A stretch of 41,782 nt of DNA from Gnetum montanum. Its lineage: Eukaryota; Streptophyta; Gnetopsida; Gnetales; Gnetaceae. The DNA lies in the NCBI GenBank assembly GCA_015680685.1, contig MNCI01005255.1:284647-326428 (forward strand). Reading direction: 5' to 3'. Below, in pieces: positions 9,735 to 21,649 of the stretch (position 1 is its first letter; the number at the start of each line of letters is the position of its first letter). The position numbers and the translations under genes are program-made. Below the pieces are notes generated by a model that saw only the letters and a list, made by a program, of their open reading frames with translations, was not told the origin of the DNA and did not search any database.

Positions 9735-11143
9735 TGAAACACCGTGAAAATTTTGAGGCCTCAATGGTTCAGCAAAACCTTGCAACTCAGGTAAGGATTT
9801 GCGACAAGTTGTGGCTCAACAAGTTCCCTTTCCAGCTAAGGATATGTTACACCACGTTACACAATGCAACGTAATGTAGTGTAATGCAACATAATGCAAG
9901 AAGATAGTCCATCTAGTTGCAACAATGGAGATAGTAAAATTCGAGACCTCGATGGTCCAGCAAAACCTCGAGGCTCAGGCAAGGATATGCAACATGTCAC
10001 ACATCTCAGAAAGTTTTCTATTTCAGCTAAGGGCTTATTATGCTACATTATGTAGCGTAGCATAATAAACCCTAGAAAGAATGAATAGAAACAAGGGAAG
10101 CATGGAGACAATACTTTAATTTTTTACAGGTTTGCTATCTTACACTGAATTATGCTATACTGCGTAATGTAGCATGATGCAGCGTAATACAAGCAACAAC
10201 AAAGATAGAAACATTTGGACATCAGTAGTTCATACGTCACATTACACTCTCTAGTGTATTACAGCGTAACCGTAGAACATTTTTTTGCTAAAGCTCCAAC
10301 AAAAGTAGATTACGACACAGTACCCTTCAGAGTGTAACGCAGCGTAGCATCGTAAGCTTCAAACACGAACACATCAAGCCAACAGCATTTTGCAGGTTCA
10401 GGACACACGTCATCTAAAATGCATTTTTCTCCGAATCCTAACATTATAAATACTCCAACTGACAAGGATCAAAGGGTTGGAAAAATTTTTTCTCGATTGG
10501 CAAATTTTCTTTGTGAGCAATTTTCTTTCATTGGTAATTGTTGAAAACTTTTGGCAAAGATTGACAAGAGAACAAAAGAGGGTTAGTGATTGTAAGAACA
10601 TCGAAGGTAATTGGCAAGAATCCTTGATCAAAAATAGCCAGTTAGCGAATATTCTACTTTGGGTCTGACTCCCTTGCACCCAAATTGGCTAGAACAAGGT
10701 AGATCGACCTTTTACTTCTGTTATCTTTATATAGCTTTCCTGTTCTTGGCACGTGCTTTGTCTAAACTGAAGTTTGCCTATAATCATTGTATCCAACATA
10801 TTTTGGTTATAAGCTAAATCCCAGATCTCGGGATTGCACATTCTCTAAATCTAGTTTCTTGCATCCTATCTATATAGATTTTGCAATCGCTTTGAATCGT
10901 TTACATCGCTCTCAATTACCTTCAAGATTAACGATATTATATCTCCTCATTGAAATCTCCATTTTTCCATCTGGTTATTACAAAATTTTACTGATTAAGT
11001 AAGTCCCTGTCTAATTGACAAGATCATTCAAGGCACCTTAGATTCATCTTCTCCAGCATGGCCCTCGCACGGATCTGGGGTTGGAACTGTGTACACGGAA
11101 CTCCGTTCAGTATTTTGAGCAACCAACAGTTTCCATCGTTACA
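9735..11143 (+). repeat. 5' LTR of element B
   Basis: It is 1,409 bp, TGAAACACCGTG to CGTTACA, paired with 28781-30176. Inverted-repeat-like arrays rich in TTACGCTGCGTAATG-type words lie at 9845-9900, 10025-10070 and 10140-10345. The CCTTC copy at 9730-9734 precedes it. Confidence 0.93.
10444..10453 (+). promoter_or_regulatory. TATA box of the B 5' LTR
   Basis: TTATAAATAC is conserved in the 3' LTR (29480-29489) and, with one change, in the C and D LTRs. It is the likely core promoter for the genomic RNA. Confidence 0.7.
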
Positions 11144-11149
11144 ATTTTC

Positions 11150-11167
11150 TGGTGCTAGAACAAGTGC
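11150..11167 (+). other. Primer binding site of element B
   Basis: TGGTGCTAGAACAAGTGC starts six bases after the LTR end. It matches the A and C sites well over the first 11 bases and poorly after that, so mutations have accumulated here. Confidence 0.65.
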
Positions 11168-11398
11168 TTGAACCTTCGATTGATATTTTATGGGTAGTCC
11201 TGTAAGCTGTCTATACCCATTATCGATCGATGTAAACGTAATACCTTTGTGGTTGTTTATGAGATTGTGTGGTGTAGATTGGTCGGTTCAACGATTCCCT
11301 TAGAATCCTACAGTGTAGAAAGCCCAATTTTCACCTTACTTTGCCTTTGCCCTTATGATCTTTATTCTTTTCATAATTACTCTTGAACCACATAGAGA
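11168..11398 (+). other. Element B 5' leader
   Basis: This untranslated stretch between primer site and gag ATG aligns with the C leader (minus strand, 6055-5821). No gene is seen. Confidence 0.55.
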
Positions 11399-14300
11399 AT
11401 GGCTGCATCAACCACTACTTTTGACACTGCTAACTTCGAGAATCATTGGACTCTGCAAGTTACACCTCCTATGGTCGAGTCACCAACCAGTCCGATGTGA
11501 CCACGCCGATCCCTCAGGCTCTAAAACAAGGAGCCTGAGGGAGATGCTTAGTGTAAGGAAAATTATAATTTCCTCTATGCTAAACTTGTAGCAAATCTAC
11601 CTATGTATCCACAAGAACTCGAAGAGAAACGAGAATATGAGTTCTTATACTACAATGGGAAGGAATTTATTCCTTCGCCAAACGCCACTGTACCCCTCAC
11701 AAATCAACAATAGTGGATCATAGATCAAATGCTGATGGCTAGGACATCAAAAGAACAATGAGAGGAGTTGTTCCATGATGAAATGCTTCATGATGAGTAG
11801 GACGATCTAGATTCCCACTCTGAGGGAGGCAATCATGCTGATTTTGCTATGGCTCCTCCCTCCATGACGTCCCATGTAAATCCATTGTTCATGGTCACCA
11901 TGCCCTTGACATTATCCAATACTAACCGAGTCCTACACTCATCCCAATTGCATTTTCTCTCTCCAAATACCCTCTTGGGTGGTGTCCCTTCACAAATCAT
12001 TCCTCAACAGGTGTAGTTAGCTAATCTATCTCATCGTGCACCTATGCCCATGTCACCATATGTACATGCGGTACCTACTTTGTAACTACATACAACGTCT
12101 ACATTTATCCTGATTCACATGATAGGGCACACCACTATAGCATGGTGGGTGCCAAACATGTCTCTTGTTACACATCCTATGTAGATGTCCCATCTCCCTC
12201 ATCATCAAAACGAGGTTCCGTAGGCACTAAACCCCGCTACAGGGTCATTTTTTATCCCCCCAGTGACACAAACAACATATCCAATGGTGTAGATGATGGT
12301 GGTCACCCCATCCATGCCACCTACTAGGTGGTGGATGCCACAAGCGGCACTGCCTATAGGGATAATTCCGATAGCATCACGCATTAGCCAAGCTACCACC
12401 CCTATTCTACCACCCAGCATGGCTCCTCCTGCCATTCCATAGAAGACCTCTTCATCTACGAGTATGGATCAAGCCTTCTAGCTTATTTAGACCCTTATAG
12501 AGGAATTTAAATGCCTCAAGGCTACCGGTTTTGACACAATACAAGTCATGGATTTTTACCATGACTATCCTATTAGTCCGGTAGTGCTTATTTTATTGTT
12601 ACCTCCTAGGATGCCACTCCCCCATTTTACAAAATACAATGGGGAAGGTGATCCCAATGTCCATTTAGTTACTTTCAGGTCAGAGTCATTGTTATTGCAA
12701 CAATGGCCACATACTATCATTCATGTCTTTGCTATGTCCGTGACAGGTAAAGCTTTAGACTAGTATTGAGCACTCCCACATGCTTCCATCTCAAACTTTG
12801 GAGGAGTTGTTAACTCAATTCGTGACTCGTTTCAAGTACAACCTAAAACCAGAAGTCATGCTAGACCAGCTCATGGGAGTTAAGCAAGATCCACTTGAGT
12901 CGGTTCAAAAGTTTATACAGCGATGGAGCACCACCTTGAACAAAATTCATGAACCCATCGCGGAGGCCCATCTGTTGGAAATTTTCAAGGGGGCAGTTAA
13001 TGACTTTATCAAGTCTAAGTTATATTACCTTGCTCCCTGCTCCCTCAGCCAAGCCTTCACTCAGACTAAGAGCATCCAAGACGTGGTAAAGGCTAGCAAG
13101 GATCTGGTGTATGTGGTCTACAAAAATGCCCATAGCAAGGGTAAAGATAAGGGCAAAGCTACGACACCGATAGTAGCAGCGGTTGCTGATGGGGCCAAGA
13201 AGAAAAACAACAACAAGAAAATATCTACGAAGCTTGCTGAATATACAACTAGCTCAAATAGCATCAATCAAGAAACTTCTTCCATCCCTAAAGCACAACC
13301 GAAGTGTAATTTTGAGCATAAAGACCGTTCAAAATAAGAGGCTCTACCTATAAAGCCTTCAGAACTTCTAAAGAAACTATTGGGAACTGGCCACATCCAA
13401 CATAAGAAGGTATCCGAGGAGGGTCTGAAATGCCATAGATGGCACTGTGAGTTGCTTAAGAACCCCTCCTTGGCCCTACCTAATGAACTGCCAATTCCCA
13501 AAAACTTTAGGCTGCACCGCTTCTATGACTATCACCAACTATGTGGTCACAACACAGATTACTATTGGGCATTGAAAGATGACATTCAATGCATGAATGA
13601 TCAAGGTAAACTGATCCTAGACAGCAATAGTCTGGTTTGTCTTGAAAACGAGTCCATGCATGTGTACCAAGATCCATTAAATGCTAATAACGTAGGATAT
13701 ACTATCAATGTGGTAGGTATGGAAGGCGATGGTCAGGCACAGCCAATGCAGCCCTTTTTCCTATGTGTACCTCCTCGCTCGTCTCAAATGACAAGCCCAT
13801 CAACATCAACAGGTGTGGTTCAGTGACAACCTTTTCTCCTCTGAGTTCCATCTCCTACCATCATCCCACAACCTACTATTGATAAAGCTATGGCCTAGCC
13901 CGCACCCACACCTAAGGCACCCTTTGTCATCAGGCTGACAAAGCCATCAGTTGTTCCTATTATGCAGGGAAAACCATCTAAGTCAATGCCCCAATCACAA
14001 CCTAATAGAAAAGGAGAAGGGTGTATGATAGCTGATGCAGCCAAGAATTACCTTACACTAGAACTCCCTAGGCATACACCCCTCGCCTCAGTGTCCTTGG
14101 CCCCACCTTCTTCCAAAAAAGGCGATGTTACACAAATGCGGCCATCCTCTCCCTACCCAAGAAAATACAAACCTCAACCAAAAAATTTTCTACTATGAGA
14201 GATCTGTCTCCTGGGACGAATGGAAGAAGGGAAGGATAACAAACAACCAGATCGTGGGCATGATCTCCTTGATGCTTTTCTAAAATTCAAGTAGGCTCTC
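11399..14300 (+). pseudogene. gag: Element B gag (decayed)
   Basis: This is the capsid/nucleocapsid precursor. The start at 11399 is supported by the matching C start. Several stops interrupt the N-terminal third. The Gag core is at 12548-13040 (MPLPHFTKYNGEGDPNVHLV, LLLQQWPHTII, VTGKALD, then LEELLTQFVTRFKYNLKPEV). A Lys-rich linker follows at 13110-13240. The block FYDYHQLCGHNTDYYWALKD at about 13521-13580 resembles the degenerate zinc-knuckle region of Tat-type Gag, with the Cys partly replaced. The tail to 14300 is Pro/Ser-rich and poorly conserved. Protein alignment to C and A supports each block. Confidence 0.88.
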
Positions 14301-15156
14301 AAACAGAAAAATACAATGATGAGCCTATATGACTTGTTGATGACATCCCAAAAGCATTGCAAATCCATGGTTCGCATGCTAATGTCCATACCGATGGATG
14401 AAATCTTGCCAGCAGATGAAGAAGCAATCAATTCAATTATGCTTCCTCATACTGCTGAACAACTACAATCTCCCCAACTGACATTTCATGACGAATCCAT
14501 TAAGGATGACCTAGAAAAGGGTCAAGTGACAACAGTGCCCATGTTCATCACTATCTGGGTTGTCCGGTACAAAATCCAGAGAGTACAGATGGATGACGAA
14601 GCCACTGCCAATGTCATTCCATTCCCTATAGTGGACAAATTCGGTTTTCTCAACCAGATCAATCCCACAACAACGTCATGTATGAAGTCATTTAACGGGG
14701 CAAGAGTGCAAGTTAAGGGAATGGTACACATCAACTTTGTAATAGGGGATTAATTCCCCACAAACACAGTGTTCATCTTTGTCGAGGAGATGTCCAGCTT
14801 CAACCTAATCTTAGAGAGGTCTTGGTTAGCTCAATTAAGGGTCATCTCATCACCCATTCACCAAGAAATACACTTGCCCTATGCAAGAGGGGAAGTGATA
14901 ATTCACTGTGATAAGATGACTTCTCAAGCTATCAACAACATGGAGATGGAATAGGGTTCAGAGATTAAAATCCCTGAAGATCAAACCCCTGTCCCAACAG
15001 TTGAACAAGGTGACACAGTGGCTGATGAAAGCTTGACTTGGGCTGAATTACCCTTCCAGGGAGGAGATGGTAGTGTAGAGGAGTGCTGTAACAAGCCTCC
15101 TCATCCATACGCATCGCCAAACCTTAGAATGATTAAGAAGAAATTGCGGAATTAAT
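14301..15156 (+). pseudogene. pro: Element B aspartic protease (decayed)
   Basis: The retropepsin-like module is seen from 14316. Upstream is LYDLLMTSQKHC, then PMFITIWVVRYKI; the active-site stretch is DDEATANVIPFP, where the usual Gly is Glu; then GMVHINFVIGD, a stop at 14751, and FNLILERSWLAQL. The frame ends KKKLRN and TAA at 15154-15156, the same C-terminus as in A (35592). Because it stops here in all three copies while RT starts about 9 kb away, protease and RT must be joined by splicing or made separately; Ogre elements are known to have an intron at this place. Confidence 0.87.
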
Positions 15157-15727
15157 GAACGAATACGTCAGTATAACATATTATGTAGGTCTACATTACT
15201 TACTACTACGCTGTTTACATTCTTTATTGTTTCAAGTTACATTGTCTATTGTTATGCTTCTTAAACTATTTATGGCTCAAAATGGCCTTAAACTATTTAC
15301 GGCCTGCCATGGCCTAAAACTGGCAACTCGGTTTTTATTTATTTTATTCTTTTACGCATATGATAGTCTAGGCTGAAATGGGCTTAAACTAGTTGTGGCC
15401 CACCATGGCCTAAAACTAGCAAATGTAATTTACCCTTTTATGCTTAAGATGATGATGGCCCGAAATGGCCTTAAACTAGTGATGGCCCGAAATGGCCTTA
15501 AACTATTTATGATCTGTTGCTCAATGAGTTCACAGATTTCATTTATTTGTTTATGCTTATGATGGCAAGGCCCAAAATGGCCTTAAGCTATTTACAGCCT
15601 GTTATGGCAAAAAAATGATATGCTTCACTTTATGAAAGATAAGATCTTTACTCCAACCTACATGGGACAAAACACATTGTATTTTACTCCATTCCAATAT
15701 AATAAGATGTTGACCGATATGGCCACA
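15157..15727 (+). repeat. TAAACT/GGCC tandem array after protease in B
   Basis: No gene is seen. Units of about 27 bp built on GGCCCGAAATGGCCTTAAAC and GCCATGGCCTAAAACTGGCA recur at 15270-15330, 15370-15420, 15450-15510 and 15560-15610. A has the same kind of array at 35875-36110. The stretch separates the protease stop from the 3' end of the antisense gene. Confidence 0.75.
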
Positions 15728-16078
15728 TCACATGTCACCTTTACTAACACTTCCACTTGTGTCATCCAACTCCACCTCTACCTCAAGAAAATCATCCTCA
15801 TAGGGACCTTCTTCCTGTATGGTCTCTTCGTGAGGACGGTCCTCTCTGCAAGGCTCTTCCTCATGGGATTGCTTGCTGCGATTTTGATCATCTTCATTAC
15901 ACTCCTCCTTGTGAAGACCTTCTTCGTGAGGACCATCATCTTCATTACACTCATCCTCGTGAAGACCCTCTTCACGCAGACCATCATTTTCATTACACTC
16001 CTCCTCGTGAAGACCCTCTTCACGTGGACCATCATTTCCATTACTCTCATCCTCACGAGGATCCTCCTCATTCTGATC
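15728..16078 (-). pseudogene. Exon 8 of the B antisense gene: acidic repeat tail
   Basis: The frame is open for 117 codons from the AG acceptor at 16079-16080 to TGA at 15728-15730. It begins DQNEEDPRED, matching the A exon start DPNEGIG. About three and a half copies of a 16-residue (48-bp) unit follow, of the form DGPREEGLHEEECNEN, then a further acidic stretch (FLEVEVELDD). The same repeat gives open frames on the other strands; those are shadows. In A this exon is only 63 bp, so B has expanded it. Confidence 0.8.
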
Positions 16079-16157
16079 CTACGGTTTAACATGATGCACA
16101 TGTTAGCATTGCCATTGAGACTATGCATAACAAAAATGCAATAGTCCTACAACTTAC

Positions 16158-19100
16158 CTAAGATGGTCCCGTGTTAACTGTGAAAGAAATATGTTCCAAA
16201 CCAACCCACAGGCGTTGCATGATCTCATCCTCAGTAAGCTTAGACCAAATACCATCTCCTAGATCAGTTCTAGTCTTAACCTTCCCCTTCTCCACAGGAG
16301 TGCATCGGGGTGGTTTAGGGAATAAGGAAGGGATAGTGGTCTCCCCACCAGGGAAGGTTATTTCCATCTCTAGGGAGGCGCTTACTATCACTTGCTCCTA
16401 AAACTTTTCATACACTCCAAAAGCACCAATGACATCAAGAAACAGTTGAAGGGACCACGCTTCAACAACAAAATCCTTGTAATGTTGGTTGTAGGCAGCA
16501 CATTCTCGCTCATACACATGCTTATGATCTTTCTGTGTCTACCCTCATTCTTGGACCATTGCACTTTAATCCTTCCAGTCTTGGTTCTTTTGGGCTAGGA
16601 GATTCATTTGCATCTGTTGCTCAATGAGTTCACAACTAGCTTGGACGTTGTTTCTGATGACCTTCCAATAGTGGACGTAGTCAATTACAGCTATTTGCCA
16701 ATTCTAATCATTGGTCTCTCGAATAGTAGAAATTCATTTCAAGACTCCAAGTCCTCAACCCTTCCGGTTAGGGATGTCTTCTCCTTTTCTAGTTTCTGCA
16801 CCCTCTTCCAAAGAGCTTCGTTGATGTTATGGCACTCCCATAAAGAGTGGGTTGAGCATAACGCACATTTATGCATTTCATCGTAAAGGTGTTAGCACAT
16901 TTGGCCATTCCATGGAACAGTAAGACTCATCTTGAACATTATTGTAAGAGTAGGAGAATGTGAATGTGTTATTTCATATCATTAGTATGAAATCTAGGGG
17001 GTGGCCCAAAATGGAATATTGGTGTGGAAAACAAAGAATACTAGAAATAATCATGTTGCTACATACAATAGTCTAAGAATATATTTTTTTTTTAATAAAA
17101 GAGAGAGGATATACTATTGCAACATCTTTTTAGTCTCTCAAGGAGGCAGTGATAAGGTTTGAAGGAATAAACAGCAAAATTTTTTAATATCGAGAAACAT
17201 TGGTTCAAGCTTCAAAGGATACCAAGGGTGAGAGTCACGGAAATGGAGAAGATACGAGTTGCAATCTCTGAAGAATTGAAAATAGCAAAACAGAAAAATA
17301 GAGATCATTTCGTAAATGATGCAAGCCTGCATTCTGAATTTTCTCCGTTGGAATCACATTCAAATCGCAACCTTGGTTTAGACACTCAAAACTGTAGAAG
17401 GTTTCAGATCTGCAAAAAAACGTAGAGGAAGTGAAAATGAAGTGATGCAGAATAGGAAAAGGCCCTAAAATTTCTCTGAAATCATAGTCCCGCAATGCTC
17501 CACATTCTCAACTAGTTGGAAGAAATGGTGTGGTTCCTGTCAGTGTAACGACCCAAACCCTTACCGTAATTAAAAAAAAAACTTTCCCGTAACAGGAGGT
17601 GCCCCTAAGACCTGCATGCCTTCAATGCCATCATGAACGTTCTTTGAAAGATCCACAAGGTGCGCACTGCATAGAGGATTTTCGAGTAGTTGCAGGGTCA
17701 TTTCATAACTTACCTTACCCTTTCCTATAACCGGTGCCTCAAAAAGGGGCCTCCATGGCTCAGAACGTTTCTGAAAAATAAATCCGCCAGGAATCCAACC
17801 ACCGTCGTGAGGTGAAATACTTTGTTGTAGGGATTCTCCAGCTGCGACCTTGCCAAACAGGCATGGGTTTTCTCAATGAACGCATTTCGATTTTTTTTAG
17901 GTGGTGAAAAATGGCAATCACAAATGTCATTCACCCTGGAACTTGCAATTCGAAACAACAGCCATGCCCGACGCCGAAGCATTCGATATTACATACCAAT
18001 TCACAAAATGCGGCAACAAAGACACAAAGGCACACTAAGACAGGTGTCAAAAGATATTTTGGGCTGATGCCAGTAAATCAGAGCTGTAATTCATCAAAAA
18101 TAAAATTTTAAATGGTCTGCTGATTAATTTAATTCAGCAATGACACAATGTCACATATGCTAATAGCGTGAAGCCCTGGTTTTAGACTTACCTTTTAATT
18201 TAATTATTCCAAGGCTTCAAGACATTATTTTTCAAACATTATTACTACCCATAACATAATTGTAATATTAATGATAAAATATTTATAATATTATATTTAT
18301 AATATTTACAAATATTAGTGTTATTATAAATTCCTCCTAACTTTATGTACAAATTCCCAAATACATAACTTCCCAATTAAATTAGTGAGAAATATCTCCT
18401 AACTACATGGGTAAGTTGTAACTCCCTTACTTAGGAGAGAAGTTAGCTAAGATATTTTAAGTATGTAACCACCTTTGAACCCTATAAAAAAGAGAAGACA
18501 TTGGGGTCTCAAAATGGGGGGCCCAAGACATCACACTTTTGGAGAAGACACTTAATACATCATACTTTGGGAAGGCTACTAGCTAGCACTTGAGCTCTCA
18601 CTTGGGCTCTTGGGAAGAGCATTTGTAAAAGACATTGTAAAAGATTGCTTGTAAGATGACTTGCTAAAGAAAGGATTTCAGCCTCTTTGTCATAGTCCTG
18701 TGAGTTATGTTTTATTCTTATTTTGTTTAAATTGTTTAGATAGTATCATCCTTGGCAAGTAATTTTGGGATTTTTAGATTGCTCTTATTGTTCTTGTTTC
18801 CCGATAGAAATTTTCTATTAAAATTTTTCCATAGAAGCGCTTGTGTTTAAAATCCTTAAGATCATTTTAGTAGTAAATTTTATTATTGTGCAATGTATAA
18901 GAACCACTATTGGGATTGTTGTAAGAGAGCCTCTGCTAGTATTCATGCCATTGAACGATTCAATAGTTAAGAGGGTTCAGAAAATATTTGGTATTTTGAT
19001 GGGACCAGAATAGCTTCTTTTTAACTTTAAAGTGAATCTCTATGGTATTTCAATGAGAAATTGTCAAGTATTTTGAAGGTTTTGTTGAATGCAATTGTTG

Positions 19101-19838
19101 ACATCCATTATCTAGCCAAAATGGAGTCTCGTACGTGGTAGTTTACGTAGCAATTTTTTGGTAGCATAGTAGGATTGCCTTGAAGAAATTGCTTATTAGA
19201 GCCTTGGAAGTTTAAAAAATTCATAGTTATTGAATTTGGGATAGCTTTATTGCGAAGTGTTTACTCGTGTCATTTTACCTTGTTTAAATATTTGAGGTCC
19301 ATGCAAATCTACTTTCTTTTCTATCTATTTCCATTGAATCTTGCTCTATTTCTAGTTTTCTTGTGGAACTATCTCTTTCTCTGGGGAAAATTAGAAGTAG
19401 ATTCACAGAGTTGTGCTCAAATATTTTCACAAAATTTTATTTGTTACAAGTAGGTATTATAAGGACTACATAGATTGGGAAATTAAACAAAATAGGAACT
19501 CTCAAAAACTCACAGTACTTGGCAAAGTTGGTTGAATCTCTTCAAGATAATTCATTCGTAGTTTACACACAACACAATCATTTCATTTTTCACAACCACA
19601 CGCTGCAATAGCACACACACATACTCACATTAACTACTAAGTTTATTTGGAGGTATCTGAGCCTTGGTGTTGCCAGAGATCAGCAGGCACCTAAATCCTA
19701 TTCGAGGACACTCATTGGCGATTACGTCCCAAACGGTTGCCAACAAAAGGTTGCGTGGCACTTTGGTTAGCTCTAGTGAGGGTTGAAGGGTGGTGTCCAA
19801 GTCAACAGGCTCTTTGGGATCCCATTTGAGGTGAGATC
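16158..19838 (-). pseudogene. Exon 7 of the B antisense gene, split by a 2.86-kb insertion
   Basis: Removing 16890-19745 and one AAAGG copy leaves 820 bp, against 821 bp in A. The junction then reads KVPRNLYDEMHKC against EVPCDVYKEMSKC in A. Later blocks: a charged helix (LWKRVQKLEKEKTSLTGRVE), ELIEQQMQMNLLAQKNQDW, HKHVYERECAAYNQHYKDF, and a C-terminal part VEKGKVKTRTDLGDGIWSKL. All have close A counterparts. The heptad-like spacing suggests a short coiled coil. The donor is CTTAG followed by GTAAGT at 16157. Confidence 0.8.
16890..19745. mobile_element. 2,856-bp LTR-like insertion in B, AAAGG target duplication
   Basis: The block runs TGTTAGC to GCCAACA (near-perfect inverted ends) and is flanked by AAAGG at 16885-16889 and 19746-19750. 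Removing it restores antisense exon 7 in frame, which proves it is a later insertion. I see no second LTR, primer site or pol motif. It is therefore a long solo LTR or a non-autonomous element. A CCTATAAAAAAGAG at 18480-18494 could be a plus-strand TATA box. The interior is AT-rich, and several short frames have no recognisable product. Confidence 0.85.
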
Positions 19839-19923
19839 CTGTAACATAAAAATAACAGTGAGATGCAACAAAATGATACAATATTATAATGCCAACAATT
19901 TCTACGTTATAACACTCACGTAC

Positions 19924-20061
19924 CAATCTCAGAATCGATTCACTCTAGATGGCCGATCATATCCTTCACAATGCCTTCCATAAAGGTAAATTTATTAAGG
20001 GTCTCACCCCAATGCTGAGTGGGTGCCGCTGACAAGGACACGAAGCCAACGTCAGAAGTAC
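19924..20061 (-). pseudogene. Exon 6 of the B antisense gene
   Basis: 138 bp between the acceptor TAATAG and the donor GTACGT, with one TGA. It encodes a segment NKFTFMEGIVKDMIGHLE that is nearly the same in A (NKFSFMDGVVNDMIHHLR, 37336-37476), the best-conserved short piece of the gene. Confidence 0.75.
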
Positions 20062-20146
20062 CTATTATGCAAACAAAAATAGCTTAGACACAATATGATA
20101 GACATAAAGAAACAATTAAGGCATTGCAATAATGTAAAACTCAATC

Positions 20147-20412
20147 CAACAAAACCCTCAATGGTAGTAACGTGAAGCTACCCTTTAAGGAAAAGTCAAA
20201 CTCACCAGCAATAAGCTACTCCCCTTTTCCCAGCTCATCCAAAAGGAGTTCGATGTCCTCTATCTCCATCTCTTCTTCATGCACAGGAACCTATGTGCCA
20301 CCTGCATTACTAACAGAGGCCTCCTTTTCCAAAATTGGGACCCCTCCTTCATGTCGTATGACTATTGCCCCTATTTCAGGGGTTAACTCCTCTACATTCT
20401 TCCCTTTGTCTA
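20147..20412 (-). pseudogene. Exon 5 of the B antisense gene (acidic linker)
   Basis: It starts after TTTTTTAG in the phase set by exon 4 (VDKGKNVEEL). The last part, IELLLDELGKGE, stop, LIAGEFDF, aligns with A (VIILLS, stop, LEGEGLQFDAGEFD). The first half is weakly acidic and not alignable. The donor expected at 20146 is worn (GATTGA). Confidence 0.65.
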
Positions 20413-20512
20413 CTAAAAAATAGTTAATCAAAACTCTTACAAACACTACGCGATGCCACGTCTATACACAACGTAACAAATATATAAACTAATTACGCAT
20501 CTCTTTACTTAC

Positions 20513-21561
20513 CAACTGGGGGGATCATTCCTGTGAAACTTAATTTGCAACCTCTTTCTCTCTACGTCAGTTAGACCAGCAGATTCCATTGTTGGATGAT
20601 GCTTTTTTTGCTGGACTGACGAATCCACTTTTCTGCTGCAAGGCATTTCCCCCTCAACACACTACCAGTGTAAGAATGGAGCACTCCACCCATGCTATCC
20701 TGGCCCTATGTACAAGGCACCACCAAACTCTTATTCATAAGTGAAAGAGAATCCCCAATGCCTTTGGGGGAAGCTTGCAATCGGGTAGTGCCGAAAACCT
20801 GGGAAATCCAAGGTTTGGAAATATGGTTACGATCCTGCTGCACCCAGATTCCATCCCTCTGAACTACCAGGAATTTAGCAAAATGCCAAAAACAAGCTAT
20901 AAAGAAGGTTAAATGCACGTTGAAATAGGACTCAAGATTCTTGCGAAGCTTGATCATTTCAGCCTACAGGCCTTCAACAAAATAGCTAGCCCAATTATAC
21001 CATGTTCCCTCCTCCATAACCTCCCGCATGATCCAAGCCTGCTCTATTGTAAGGATTCTCCCCTGGGAGAGAAACTTGGGGAAGGCGCGGGTTCGGAAGA
21101 GGGGATAAATGGTATGAACCACCTCTAGCTCAATTTTATCAGCAGGGATTCCTTTCACTTCCTTGTTAACCCCTAGATACTTCTCTATCTCCTTCTAGTG
21201 GTTAGAACTTCTCTTAACTTTTCTTCCACTAGAAGGCCATCAAATGGAATGCCAAAAAAGTCAGTGAACAGTCAAGCGTCAATATCAAAACTTACACGTA
21301 CGTTACACACGTGTATGTGGAGATGCTCAGCTTCTTTGCTGAAGGTGTTAAGTAGGGTTAAAATTTCACCCATGGTGACGTTGGGGGTTATAGCAAAAAA
21401 TAGCTCCATTAGTCCAACTTCCCAGAGGTTATTGGTTAGTACAACTAGGGCCGCACTATGGCTAAGCCAATGTTGTGTTCCTTTTATGTCGTCATAACAA
21501 AACAAAAGACTGCTTGCTTCATGCCCGGAAGCCATAACCATGATCTCCTGTGATTCCCTAA
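20513..21561 (-). pseudogene. Exon 4 of the B antisense gene (main unknown domain)
   Basis: The largest exon, 1,049 bp, from acceptor TTTATAG (21562) to donor GTAAGT (20512). Readable blocks: GTQHWLSHSAALVVLTNNLW, EVGLMELFF, FFGIPFDGL, FPKFLSQGRILTIEQAWIMR, YNWASYF, NLESYFNVHLTFFIACFWHF, ISKPWISQVFGTTRLQASPK. Each has an A counterpart in order. I know no family for it. Trp/Phe-rich, mainly helical-looking blocks suggest a folded domain rather than a linker. At least five in-frame stops and some frame slips are present. Confidence 0.78.
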
Positions 21562-21649
21562 CTATAAACATAAAATAAGGGTTTAGACAATATAGAAAAA
21601 TAAAATAATTTTACACATTGTTTCCATCTCGTAAGATTGTACAATGAAC

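Noticed and set aside
10410-10679. Open frames inside the LTRs (10410-10679, 10477-10668, 29446-29637, 10787-11002, 29823-30038)
   Set aside because: They lie in LTR sequence around the TATA box or the U5 tail and occur in both LTRs only because the LTRs are copies.
15620-16144. Open frames on the plus strand (15620-16144, 15757-16089) and another minus frame (15778-16128)
   Set aside because: They are shadows of the exon 8 acidic repeat. Only the minus frame starting DQNEED continues the exon 7 phase and matches A.
17544-19448. A TGTAACG to TTGTTACA block that looks like an LTR inside the 16890-19745 insertion
   Set aside because: The ends are inverted and plausible, but the flanking bases (GTCAG and AGTAG) do not match as a target duplication. 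The larger block with AAAGG on both sides explains the interval.
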